Positions 55,194-63,356 of a stretch of 64,000 nucleotides of DNA are shown one piece after another. A program made the position numbers and the translations under genes. Every line of letters starts with the position of its first letter. The stretch's first letter is position 1. Below the pieces are notes generated by a model. The model saw nothing but the letters and a program-made list of their open reading frames with translations. It was not told the origin of the DNA and made no database searches. Source of the stretch: WHSW01 sp963749365 (GTDB taxonomy: Bacteria; Actinomycetota; Thermoleophilia; Solirubrobacterales; 70-9); the NCBI GenBank assembly GCA_963749365.1, contig CAVVME010000003.1, forward strand, positions 1,116,001 to 1,180,000, read 5' to 3'.

Positions 55194-56866
55194 TACGCGG
55201 TCACTTCCTCCTCGGCCTTCTCGACCGTGTCCTCGGCCGCCTCACGCTCCTGCTCGGCCTCTGCCTCCTCGTCGGTGCGACCGGGGCGCGAGCGCTCCTC
55301 CCCGGACTTGACCCGGTCGGACTCGCCCTCCTCCAGCGGCTGTCCGTCCTCGTCGAAGTCGGGGCCGAAGTCGTCGACCGCCTCGGCGAGTGCCTCGCCC
55401 AGCGCCTCCTCGTCCTCGTCGGAGAGCTGGCCGTCGTCGATCCGGTCCATCAGGTCCGAGTTCTCCGACTTCAGCCGGCTCAGCGTCTGGTCGAGGAAGT
55501 CGTGCACCCGCTCGACCTTGATCCGGTCGAGGTAGCCGCCGGTGCCGGCGTAGATCGAGGTCACCTGCGCGCCGACCGAGAGCGGGCTGCGCTCGTTCTG
55601 GTTCAGCATCTCGACCAGGCGCTCGCCGCGGCTGAGCTGCTTCTGGGTCTCCGGGTCGAGCTCCGAGCCGAACTGGGCGAACGCCTCCAGGTCGCGGTAC
55701 TGCGAGAGGTCGAGCTTGAGCTTGCCCGCGACCTTCTTCATCGCCTTCGTCTGCGCGTTGCCGCCCACCCGCGAGACCGAGATGCCGACGTTGATCGCCG
55801 GCCGCACGCCCGAGTAGAACAGGTCGCCCTCGAGGAAGATCTGGCCGTCGGTGATCGAGATCACGTTGGTGGGGATGTAGGCGGAGACGTCGTTGGCTTG
55901 CGTCTCGATGATCGGCAGGGCCGTCATCGAGCCGCCGCCGAGGTCGTCGTTGAGGCGGACGGCTCGCTCGAGCAGCCGGGAGTGCAGGTAGAACACGTCG
56001 CCCGGATAGGCCTCGCGCCCCGGGGGGCGGCGCAGCAACAGCGACATCTGCCGGTACGCCGAGGCGTGCTTGGTGAGGTCGTCGTAGACCACCAGGGTGT
56101 CCTTGCCCTCGTAGAGGAAGTGCTCGGCCATCGCGCAGCCGGCGTAGGGCGCCATGAACTTGATCGGCGCCGCCTCGTCGGCGGGCGCAGCGACGATGAT
56201 CGTGTTCTCAAGCGCACCGTTGTCGTCGAGGATCCCGGCGACCTGGACCACGGTCGCCATCCGCTGGCCGACGGCGACGTAGACGCAGATCAGGTCCTTG
56301 TCCTTGTTGTTGATGATCGTGTCGATCGCGATCGCGGACTTGCCGGTCTGGCGGTCGCCGATGATCAATTCGCGCTGGCCGCGTCCGATCGGGATCATCC
56401 CGTCGATCGCCTTGAGCCCAGTCTGCACGGGGGTGTCGACCGGCTGGCGCTCGACCACGCCGGGCGCCTTGAACTCGGCCGGACGGGTGTCGGAGGTGCG
56501 GACCTCGCCCTTGTCGTCGAGCGGACGGCCGAGCGGGTCGACGATCCGCCCGAGCAGCGACTCGCCGACCGGGATCTCGAGCAGGCGGCCGGTCCGCTTG
56601 ACCGTATCCCCCTCGACGATCTTTTCCCACTCGCCGAACAGGACCACGCCGACGTTGTCGGCCTCGAGGTTGAGCGCGAGGCCGGTCACGTCGTGGGGCA
56701 GGTCGAGCATCTCCAGCGACATGCAGCTGTCGAGCCCGTGCACGCGCGCGATCCCGTCCGCCACAGAGAGGACCGTCCCGACCTCCGAGAGGTCGGCGGC
56801 GTCGGCCTCCAGGCCCTCGATCCGCTGCCTGAGGATCTTCGAAATCTCGTCCGGCTTGATCTCCAC
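55193..56866 (-). CDS. atpA: ATP synthase alpha subunit
   Basis: A 557-residue regulatory F1 subunit. Walker A is GDRQTGKSAIAID (about 169-181), with VYVAVGQRMATV, ALVVYDDLTKHASAYRQ-like Walker B region and LLRRPPGREAYPGDVFYLHS. Standard alpha subunits end near residue 505-515; here about 50 extra residues rich in Glu, Asp and Arg follow DDFGPDFDEDG. GTG 56866 follows AAGGAGAC. The extension is real coding sequence: the frame and codon bias continue to the stop that overlaps atpG. Confidence 0.97.
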   Translation of the reverse strand: MEIKPDEISKILRQRIEGLEADAADLSEVGTVLSVADGIARVHGLDSCMSLEMLDLPHDVTGLALNLEADNVGVVLFGEWEKIVEGDTVKRTGRLLEIPVGESLLGRIVDPLGRPLDDKGEVRTSDTRPAEFKAPGVVERQPVDTPVQTGLKAIDGMIPIGRGQRELIIGDRQTGKSAIAIDTIINNKDKDLICVYVAVGQRMATVVQVAGILDDNGALENTIIVAAPADEAAPIKFMAPYAGCAMAEHFLYEGKDTLVVYDDLTKHASAYRQMSLLLRRPPGREAYPGDVFYLHSRLLERAVRLNDDLGGGSMTALPIIETQANDVSAYIPTNVISITDGQIFLEGDLFYSGVRPAINVGISVSRVGGNAQTKAMKKVAGKLKLDLSQYRDLEAFAQFGSELDPETQKQLSRGERLVEMLNQNERSPLSVGAQVTSIYAGTGGYLDRIKVERVHDFLDQTLSRLKSENSDLMDRIDDGQLSDEDEEALGEALAEAVDDFGPDFDEDGQPLEEGESDRVKSGEERSRPGRTDEEAEAEQEREAAEDTVEKAEEEVTA

Positions 56867-56888
56867 TTGGGTCAGTCTCCTTGGATAG

Positions 56889-57422
56889 CTAAGTCGCCGC
56901 GGCGACTTCCTTTCTCAGTCTCTCCAGCTTGCTGCGCAGGCTCGCGTCGAGGACCATGTTCCCGACCCGCAGCACGAGCCCACCGAGGATCTCCGGGTCG
57001 ACCTGGCTCTCGAGGTCGATCGTGCGCTCGGTCTGGCGCTCGACCTCGTTGCCGACCTGCTCGACCACCGACGGGTCGAGATCGACGGCGCTCGTCAGGG
57101 TCACCTCGAGGCGCTTGTTCGCTTTCGCCCAGAGCTCGTCGAAGCGGGCCCGGATCCGGAAGATCGCCGGCATCCTGTGCTTCTCGGCGAGCAGCTCGAG
57201 GAAGTTGACCAGTTCGGGACTGGCGCCCTCGACCGAGCTGGCGATCGCGGCGCGCTTCTCGGCCGAGGAGAAGTAGGGGCTGAAGAAGAACACCCGCATG
57301 TCGTTGGACTCGTTGATCGCGTCGGCAAACTGCCCGAGCTGCTCGCGGACGACGTCGAGGTCGTCCTTGTCGCGCGCAGCCTCGAACAGCGCGTCTGCAT
57401 ACACCCGGGCAATTTCTTCCAC
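56889..57422 (-). CDS. atpH: ATP synthase delta subunit
   Basis: A 177-residue peripheral stalk subunit (OSCP homologue). ARVYADALFEAARD begins the N-terminal six-helix domain, FFFSPYFSSAEKRAAIASSV continues it, and the C-terminal domain ends with DPEILGGLVLRVGNMVLDAS, the best-conserved part. GTG 57422 lies 3 bases after the atpF stop. It links F1 to the b subunit. Confidence 0.94.
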   Translation of the reverse strand: MEEIARVYADALFEAARDKDDLDVVREQLGQFADAINESNDMRVFFFSPYFSSAEKRAAIASSVEGASPELVNFLELLAEKHRMPAIFRIRARFDELWAKANKRLEVTLTSAVDLDPSVVEQVGNEVERQTERTIDLESQVDPEILGGLVLRVGNMVLDASLRSKLERLRKEVAAAT

Positions 57423-57425
57423 GGC

Positions 57426-58025
57426 CTAGCTCCGCTCCTCGGCGCTCGTGCCGGCGAGGGTCGAGAAGTCGACCTCGGCGAGGGCCTCCTCGACGAGCCG
57501 CTTCTGGTCGGCATCGTCGAGCGTCTTGCGGGTCACCTTCTCGGTCGCGAGCACGGTCAGGTCGGCGACCTCCTTGCGGATCGTCTCCAGCGAGCGCCGC
57601 GTCTCCGCCTCGATGTCCTTGCGGGCCGCCGCGACCAGCTCCTCGCGCTTCGCCTTGCCGTCCGCGCTCGCCTCGGCGACGGCGGCGTCGGACGCCTTGC
57701 GCGCGCGGGCGACGATGTCGTCGGCTTGCTCGCGCGCCTCCCGCAGGCGCTGGCGGTACTCGGCGAGTAGCTCCTCGGCTTCCTCACGCTGGCGCTCGGA
57801 GGCCTCGATGTTCTCGTTGATCGCGTTCGCTCGCTTCTCGAGCGCATCGCCGATCCGCGGAAAGGCGACCTTGGCGAGCACGAACATGGTCACGCCGAAG
57901 GCGAGCACGGTCCAGAACATGAGCCCCAGCGAGGGCGAGACGAGGAAGCTGCCGCCCCCCTCCTCCTCCGTCGCAGGCTCCGCCTGAGCGAGCAGGAACG
58001 CGCCGATGTCGCCGAGCGTCTCCAC
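57426..58025 (-). CDS. atpF: ATP synthase b subunit
   Basis: A 199-residue peripheral stalk subunit. A short acidic, Gly-rich periplasmic arm precedes one membrane helix (LGLMFWTVLAFGVTMFVLA, about 31-49), then the conserved FPRIGDALEKRANAINENIE and a long charged coiled coil to about 170. The GTG 58025 start lies 3 bases after atpE. Only one b-type gene is present, so the stalk should be a homodimer. Confidence 0.95.
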   Translation of the reverse strand: METLGDIGAFLLAQAEPATEEEGGGSFLVSPSLGLMFWTVLAFGVTMFVLAKVAFPRIGDALEKRANAINENIEASERQREEAEELLAEYRQRLREAREQADDIVARARKASDAAVAEASADGKAKREELVAAARKDIEAETRRSLETIRKEVADLTVLATEKVTRKTLDDADQKRLVEEALAEVDFSTLAGTSAEERS

Positions 58026-58028
58026 GGC

Positions 58029-58310
58029 CTAGGTGAGGAAGAACGCGATCAGGCCGAAGATGAAGGTGTAGAAGGCGACCGCCTCGGTGAGCGCGAAGCC
58101 GAGCCAGCGGATCGACTGCAGCTCGGTGGCCATCTCCGGCTGGCGGGCGACGGATTCGATCTCCTTGCCGAAGATGATCCCGATCCCGATCCCGGCGCCG
58201 ATCGAGCCGAGCCCGGCGCCGACGCCGAGCGCGATCGCCCTCCCGGCATCGGTGATGCCCGTCGCAAGCGCCTCGTCGGCCGCCTGCGCGAGTGGAATCA
58301 ACAGGTCCAT
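58029..58310 (-). CDS. atpE: ATP synthase c subunit
   Basis: A 93-residue rotor ring subunit with two membrane helices. The first is glycine-rich (GVGAGLGSIGAGIGIGIIFG); the loop is ARQPE; the second, LGFALTEAVAFYTFIFGLI, carries the ion-binding Glu. The sodium-binding Gln/Ser-Thr set is absent, so protons are the expected ion. The N-terminal 20 residues (IPLAQAADEALATG) extend into the periplasm and are longer than in many c subunits. AAAAGGAGC is a strong ribosome site, in line with the high copy number needed. Confidence 0.96.
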   Translation of the reverse strand: MDLLIPLAQAADEALATGITDAGRAIALGVGAGLGSIGAGIGIGIIFGKEIESVARQPEMATELQSIRWLGFALTEAVAFYTFIFGLIAFFLT

Positions 58311-58325
58311 TGAGTTGCTCCTTTT

Positions 58326-59240
58326 CTAGTGAGTCTCGGCGGTCGCGCCGCCGATGTAGATGGCTGTCAGGGTCGAGAAGATGAATGCCTGCAGGGTCGC
58401 TACCAGCCCGATCTCGAAGACGAAGAAGGCAAACGCGAGCGGGAAGGTGAGGACGCCGAGCGCTGCCAGACCGAGGAGGACGGCAAGCCCCCCGGCCATG
58501 AACAGGATCAGCAGGTGGCCGGCGAGGATGTTGGCAAAGAGACGCACCGAGAGCGAGATCAGCCGCACCATGTGCGAGATCGCCTCGATCACCCAGATCG
58601 CCGCCCGACCGAAGATGTTCATGTCCTCGAGCCCCGGTGGCAGCCACGACTTCAAGTAGCCGAACAGGCCCTTAGCACGCACGCCCTCGAGGTGGTACGC
58701 GACAACCGAGATCAGGGCGAGCACGAGGGGGATCGAGATGTTGGCCGTGGCGGCGTAGATCGCCAGCGACGGCACCTCGAGCCCAAAGATGTCGACCTTG
58801 TGCTCGGTGTTGGTGGGCAGCGGCAGATAGCCGAGCATGTTCGAAAACCAGATGAAGAAGAAGAGCCCGGCGAGATACGGGAACCACCGCTTCGCCAGCC
58901 GCTCGTCGGGAATGTTCCCGCCGGTGATGTTGTTGCGCGTCAGGTCGAAGGCGAGCTCGACGGCCATCTGGGTCTTGTTCGGCTTGCCGGTGCTCATCCG
59001 GCGGGCGATGAAGACCATCGTCCCGATCGTCAGGCCGCTGGCGAGCAGCAGGTAGAGCACCGCCTTGTTGATCGAGATGTCGATGCCGCCGATCGTGATC
59101 TCGATCCAAGGCTCGAGCTTGAACTCGTTCTGGGGCTGGAACTCGTCGTTCTCGCCGGCGCTGCCGACGATCACGACCAGCAGCACGGTGACCAGCAGGT
59201 AGAGCCCGAGGGCGAGGAAGACCTTGGCCTTGGTGCTCAT
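58326..59240 (-). CDS. atpB: ATP synthase a subunit
   Basis: A 304-residue membrane subunit forming the proton half-channels. FFFIWFSNMLGYLPLPTNTEH, the essential Arg in LISLSVRLFANILAGHLLI, and the C-terminal VATLQAFIFSTLTAIYIG are diagnostic. A helix at the N-terminus and a roughly 45-residue external segment precede the conserved core. ATG 59240 overlaps the AtpI-like stop by 4 bases; the frame continues upstream but as noncoding sequence. Confidence 0.96.
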   Translation of the reverse strand: MSTKAKVFLALGLYLLVTVLLVVIVGSAGENDEFQPQNEFKLEPWIEITIGGIDISINKAVLYLLLASGLTIGTMVFIARRMSTGKPNKTQMAVELAFDLTRNNITGGNIPDERLAKRWFPYLAGLFFFIWFSNMLGYLPLPTNTEHKVDIFGLEVPSLAIYAATANISIPLVLALISVVAYHLEGVRAKGLFGYLKSWLPPGLEDMNIFGRAAIWVIEAISHMVRLISLSVRLFANILAGHLLILFMAGGLAVLLGLAALGVLTFPLAFAFFVFEIGLVATLQAFIFSTLTAIYIGGATAETH

Positions 59241-59656
59241 CGAGATGGCTCCGGGTAGAGCAGCTTGGTCAACCCGAGGCAGATCAGGTGCACCGTGACC
59301 AGGGCGAGGCTGAGCAGCGCTGCGGCGAGGCCGTCCTCGCGCTCGCCGAGCAGGCCGACGAGCAGAATCGCCAGCGCCACCAGCCACACCCGAGCGAGCG
59401 TCGCCGCGCCGATCGCGCCCATCGCCCGGCGCCGGTCGCCGGCGGCGAGGGAGGCGGCGGCGAAGCGATCGGCGGCGGCGAGGATCGCGTGCTGGGCGAG
59501 CCACGCCGCGGCCGCGACGGCGTAGCCGAGCAGCGGCCATCCGGCGAGCAGGAAGATCGGCAGGGCGAGCGCCAGCACGAGCAGGTCGGCGTAGCGAACG
59601 AACAGGCCCGGTCGGCGGGCGCCGCGCTCAGAGCCGTCTAAAGCGAGCGTAGACAA
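59237..59656 (-). CDS. ATP synthase subunit I-like membrane protein
   Basis: About 139 residues with four membrane helices (LLVLALALPIFLLAGWPLL; VWLVALAILLVGLLG; LLSLALVTVHLICLGL), placed exactly where atpI lies in bacterial atp operons. AtpI proteins help assemble the c ring or import magnesium. Similarity is weak, so the call rests on topology and position. There is no ATG; TTG 59656 is the best compromise, with TTG 59662 or 59692 also in frame. The start overlaps the end of the AtpZ-like gene and the stop overlaps atpB. Confidence 0.65.
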   Translation of the reverse strand: MSTLALDGSERGARRPGLFVRYADLLVLALALPIFLLAGWPLLGYAVAAAAWLAQHAILAAADRFAAASLAAGDRRRAMGAIGAATLARVWLVALAILLVGLLGEREDGLAAALLSLALVTVHLICLGLTKLLYPEPSR

Positions 59657-59825
59657 GAGCAAAGCCCGCGGCGAGGCCCGCGAACAGCCCAATCAGGCCG
59701 AGCGGCACGGCCAGCCCGACCAGCGAGCCGAGCCCGTACCCGGCGAGCGCGCCGGCCACGATCGCCGCGATCAGCGAAACGCCCGCGGTGGCGGCGTCCA
59801 CCCTGCTCGGGGGGCCATCTGTCAT
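59628..59825 (-). CDS. AtpZ/AtpI-family small membrane protein
   Basis: A 65-residue protein of two membrane helices (AGVSLIAAIVAGALAGYGLG and GLIGLFAGLAAGFALVYARF) with a conserved glycine-rich turn, matching the small AtpZ (DUF4, AtpI-like) family that heads atp operons. ATG 59825 is the natural start; the frame extends upstream without features. It is the first gene of the operon and overlaps the next by about 29 bases. Confidence 0.72.
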   Translation of the reverse strand: MTDGPPSRVDAATAGVSLIAAIVAGALAGYGLGSLVGLAVPLGLIGLFAGLAAGFALVYARFRRL

Positions 59826-59938
59826 CCGAAGAGCTGAAGCTGCGGCCAGGCAATGACGGTCGCGTATCCGATCGATCCCAGGGACGTGACAGCCGCCCAC
59901 CATCCGGCGCGTGCCCCGGAGGCCAGGCGGCAGCGCCG

Positions 59939-59944
59939 ACTATA
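59939..59944 (-). promoter_or_regulatory. Possible -10 box for the ATP synthase operon
   Basis: TATAGT on the minus strand (59944-59939) matches five of six -10 positions and lies in the 170-base gap upstream of the operon, giving a leader of about 105 bases. No good -35 box is at standard spacing; TTGTTACAAG (59981-59972) is too far. The region is otherwise without genes. Confidence 0.35.
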
Positions 59945-59995
59945 TCCAAACGGGGTCCGCCCCGGAGCCCGCTTGTAACAACTTTGTGACAGCCG

Positions 59996-62014
59996 CTACG
60001 GGTGCCTGAGAAGGGCGAACCTGGGGTCTGAGTCGAGCACCTCGACGAACATCTCGACCAGCCGGGGATCGAACTGCGAACCCCCGTGGGCGCGTAGCTC
60101 GTCGAGCGCCTCGGCGGGAGAGATCGAGTCGCGATAGGGACGTCGCTCGATCATCGCCTCATACGCGTCGCAGATCGCGATGATCCGGGCCCCCACCGGG
60201 ATCTCGGCTCCGCGGAGGCGATCCGGATAGCCGCTCCCATCCCAGCGCTCGTGGCTCGCCCGCACCAGCCGGGCGACCGGGGCCAGGGCCGGGGCGACGC
60301 TCAGCATCCGCTCCCCGATCAAGGTGTGGGTGCGCATCAGGTCCCACTCCTCGCCCGAGAGCGGCCCGGACTTGGCGAGGAGCTCGTCGGGAATCGCCAT
60401 CTTGCCGATGTCGTGCAGCTCGGCGGCGCGTCCGATCACGTCGATCTGCTCCGCGTCGAGGCCCTCGCGGCGCGCCAGCTCGGCCGCCAGCTCGCCGACC
60501 CCCTCCATATGGGCCCCGAGCCCGGGCACGCGCTCGCGCAGGACTCCGAGCAGCAGGTCGCGGGCCTGAAGCTCGAACGAGCGCGGCGAGCGGCCCTTGT
60601 CGGCGTACAGTCGCCGGTCGGCAAGCCGCAGGGCGTCGGCCGGCGAACGGACCTCGGCGGGGATCAGGGCTCGTCCCTTCGAGCTCGTGATCGTGAACCC
60701 CTCGCCGTCCTCGCGCAGCGCGGCCGCGCAGGCGGCGACGATCGAGTCGGGCTTGGTGGCGCCCTCGAGCGGGGCGAGGACGCAGAACTCGTCGCCGCCG
60801 AGCCGGTAGGCGCGGCTCGGGCGCGCGACCGCGGCGTCGAGCGCCATCCCGAGTCGGCGCAGGACGAGGTCGCCGGCACCGTGACCGAAGGTGTCGTTGT
60901 AGGCCTTGAAGCCGTCGAGGTCGAAGATCGCGAACAGGTAGCGCCGGCGGCCCTCGGCCGCCTCCAACGTCGCCCGCTCGAGGTCGGTGGTCAGGCGCCG
61001 CCGGTTGCCGAGTCCGGTGAGCGCGTCGGTGAGCGCATCCGAGCGGGCGGCCGCGAGCAGGCCGGTGTTCTCGGCGAAGGCAAGCGCCAGGCGGGCGACC
61101 GCGAGGACCAGGGTCGCGGCGGCGAGCACGACCGCGATCGCCGGCGCGCGGTTGAAGTGGTCGGCGACCAGGAGGGCGATCGCCGCCAGCGCCGCGACGC
61201 TCGGCACGAGCACGGCTCGAGCATCGATCGTCGGCGTCTCGGCCTTGCTCCGCGGCTGCCAGGCGGCGAACGCGATCAGGGCCGCGGCGAAGACCCAGGC
61301 CGAGTCGTAGACCGAGCCCTCGACGTAGCCGGTGGTCGCCTCGGCATAGAGGTAGGCGGTGTCGGCGACCGCCATCGCGACCAGCCCGAGTGCGAGCACC
61401 GCCATGTCGCGCCGCCAACCGAGGATCACCGCCCCGGCCGCCGCGCCGCCGACGATCACGATGTCGCCGAGCGGGTAGGCGGCGTCGACGATCGCGGCTG
61501 CCGGGTCGCGCGACGAGTAGCCGCTCAGCGCCGGCCCTAGCAGCGCCGCCCCGATCGCGGCGGCGCCGAGCCCGGCGATCGCGCCGTCGAGCAAGACGGC
61601 GCCGCGCAGGCGCCTCGAGCCGCTCACCGCCAGCACCAGCACTCCGGCCGCGATCAGCGGGTACATGGTCAGGTAGAGGACGTCGGAGAGCGACGGGTAG
61701 GGCGGCTGAGCCTGCTCGGCGAAGATCAGGACCCAGGTCAGCTCCCCCGCGGCCCAGGAGGCGGTGCCGAGTCCGATCAGCGCCCAGGCGAGCCGATTGG
61801 TGCGGACGACGGCGGCACGAAGCAGGCAGGCGCAGGCGGAGGCGACCAGCAGTGCGTAGTAGAGCCACGAGTTGGCGATCTCGTAGAACAGCCCCTCGCC
61901 GCCGAACACGATCGCGCCGAGGTGGACCACGATCCCGAAGCCGAGGAAGCCCAGCAGCGCGCCGATCAGCAGGCGCCGAGTCGGGTCCTTCCGCGTGTTC
62001 GAGCGCCCAGCCAA
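59996..62014 (-). CDS. Membrane GGDEF/HD-GYP cyclic-di-GMP protein
   Basis: A 672-residue signalling protein. Eight or nine membrane helices fill residues about 15-320. A GGDEF domain follows (LTDALTGLGNRRRLTTDLE, then AYRLGGDEFCVL with the intact GGDEF motif), and then an HD-GYP phosphodiesterase domain (ELHDIGKMAIPDELL; THTLIGERML; SHERWDGSGYPDRL; ICDAYEAM). No RxxD inhibitory site precedes GGDEF, so product inhibition is unlikely. Both catalytic motifs look functional, so it may make or degrade c-di-GMP depending on a membrane signal. TTG 62014 is the only start ahead of the first helix. Confidence 0.85.
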   Translation of the reverse strand: MAGRSNTRKDPTRRLLIGALLGFLGFGIVVHLGAIVFGGEGLFYEIANSWLYYALLVASACACLLRAAVVRTNRLAWALIGLGTASWAAGELTWVLIFAEQAQPPYPSLSDVLYLTMYPLIAAGVLVLAVSGSRRLRGAVLLDGAIAGLGAAAIGAALLGPALSGYSSRDPAAAIVDAAYPLGDIVIVGGAAAGAVILGWRRDMAVLALGLVAMAVADTAYLYAEATTGYVEGSVYDSAWVFAAALIAFAAWQPRSKAETPTIDARAVLVPSVAALAAIALLVADHFNRAPAIAVVLAAATLVLAVARLALAFAENTGLLAAARSDALTDALTGLGNRRRLTTDLERATLEAAEGRRRYLFAIFDLDGFKAYNDTFGHGAGDLVLRRLGMALDAAVARPSRAYRLGGDEFCVLAPLEGATKPDSIVAACAAALREDGEGFTITSSKGRALIPAEVRSPADALRLADRRLYADKGRSPRSFELQARDLLLGVLRERVPGLGAHMEGVGELAAELARREGLDAEQIDVIGRAAELHDIGKMAIPDELLAKSGPLSGEEWDLMRTHTLIGERMLSVAPALAPVARLVRASHERWDGSGYPDRLRGAEIPVGARIIAICDAYEAMIERRPYRDSISPAEALDELRAHGGSQFDPRLVEMFVEVLDSDPRFALLRHP

Positions 62015-62078
62015 CCCGATCTACTTATCGTCATCGGACGGGCGCCCTTGAGCCGCCGGTGAGCGCTTGCGAGGTCGC

Positions 62079-63356
62079 TCAGACGGCGTCGAACTCGCCG
62101 GTGTCGGGCTCCAGCGCTTCGAGCTCGCCGGTCTCGGGGTTGACGGCGGCGAAGGTGCCGGTCTCCAGCTCCCGCGCCACCCCCTCGTCGACCTCGGCCT
62201 CCTCGGGCGGGCTGCCGCGCGCGCCGCCGAGCTCACGGAACCGCTCGCGACGCAGCTTCAGGATCTCGAGCGTGACGACCAGGTAGAAGCTCGCCGCGAA
62301 TGCCGCCACCAGGCAGGCGGCCATCACCGCCGTCCATGCGGCGTCGAAGTTTCCGTGGTCGTCGGAGTAGGGAACGAAGCGCAGCGCCAGCGCCAGCCCC
62401 GCCATCACCGCCGCCCAGCCGTAGAGGTAGGCGAGGGTTCGTCGCTGGGAGAAGCCGATGTTCGCCATCCGGTGGTGGAAGTGCCAGCGGTCGGCGCGGT
62501 AGATCGGGCGCCGGTACTTGATCCGCTTCGCGATCACGAAGCCGGTGTCGAGGATCGGGACCGCGAGGATCAGCAGTGGGAAGAGCAGGGCGACGACGGC
62601 GTTCGTCTTCAGCGCGCCCTGGACCGCGATCGCGCCGAGCAGGTAGCCGAGCAGGTTCGAGCCGGTGTCGCCCATGAAGCTCGACGCCGGCGGGAAGCCG
62701 TGGCGCAGGAAGCCGAGCGCGGCGCCGGCGGTCAGCGCGGCGAGCACCCCGGCGCCGGTCTTGTCGAGCGAGAGGGCAATGATCGAAAGCGTTCCGGCAG
62801 AGATCACGCAGACGCCCGCCGCCAGCCCGTCGACCCCGTCGATCAGGTTGATCACGTTGATCACGGCGACGATGCCGACGATCGTCAACACATGGCCGAG
62901 GTGGACCTCGCCGACCAGCGGCAGGTCGAAGAGCTCGACACTGCGCAGGTCGACCCCGCCGATGAACGGCAGCGTGAACACGCTCGCGTTGACGCCGTTG
63001 AAGACCGGGATCGCCGCCGCCACGGTCTGTCCGGCGAGCTTCGCCAGCGCCGGCATCTCGAAGACGTCGTCGAGCACCCCGACGATCGTGATCACCGTCG
63101 CGCCCGCCAGCAGCGCCTGGGTCTGCTGGGCCCAGGGCAAGAAGAGCAGGGTGGCGACGACGGCGGCGACGAAGATCGCCAGGCCGCCGAGCTTCGGGGT
63201 CGGGCTCTCGTGCAGGCTGCGCTCGTTGGGCCGGTCGACCGCGCCGATCCTCCAGGCGAGCTGCTCGGCGACCGGGACGAGCAGCCAGGCGAGCAGGGCC
63301 GCGACGCCGAAGGCGAACAGGGCGTAGATCGCGGCCGGCCTGCCGTCGACGAACAT
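62079..63356 (-). CDS. WecA/TagO-type polyprenyl-phosphate GlcNAc-1-phosphate transferase
   Basis: A 425-residue membrane enzyme of the MraY/WecA superfamily that loads a sugar phosphate on undecaprenyl phosphate, starting glycan synthesis. IGAVDRPNERSLHESPTPKLG is split across the first loop; the catalytic motifs are VGVLDDVFE, INLIDGVDGLAAG, SFMGDTGSNLLGYLLG and DRWHFHHRM (His motif). About ten helices are predicted. The last 30 residues are three imperfect ten-residue repeats beginning ETG/DTG. Its ATG overlaps the DUF354 stop by one base, so the two are co-transcribed. Confidence 0.87.
   Translation of the reverse strand: MFVDGRPAAIYALFAFGVAALLAWLLVPVAEQLAWRIGAVDRPNERSLHESPTPKLGGLAIFVAAVVATLLFLPWAQQTQALLAGATVITIVGVLDDVFEMPALAKLAGQTVAAAIPVFNGVNASVFTLPFIGGVDLRSVELFDLPLVGEVHLGHVLTIVGIVAVINVINLIDGVDGLAAGVCVISAGTLSIIALSLDKTGAGVLAALTAGAALGFLRHGFPPASSFMGDTGSNLLGYLLGAIAVQGALKTNAVVALLFPLLILAVPILDTGFVIAKRIKYRRPIYRADRWHFHHRMANIGFSQRRTLAYLYGWAAVMAGLALALRFVPYSDDHGNFDAAWTAVMAACLVAAFAASFYLVVTLEILKLRRERFRELGGARGSPPEEAEVDEGVARELETGTFAAVNPETGELEALEPDTGEFDAV

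Noticed and set aside
58029..58310. Sodium-dependent ATP synthase
   Set aside because: The c subunit lacks the Gln and Ser/Thr ligands; only the carboxylate (Glu) is present.
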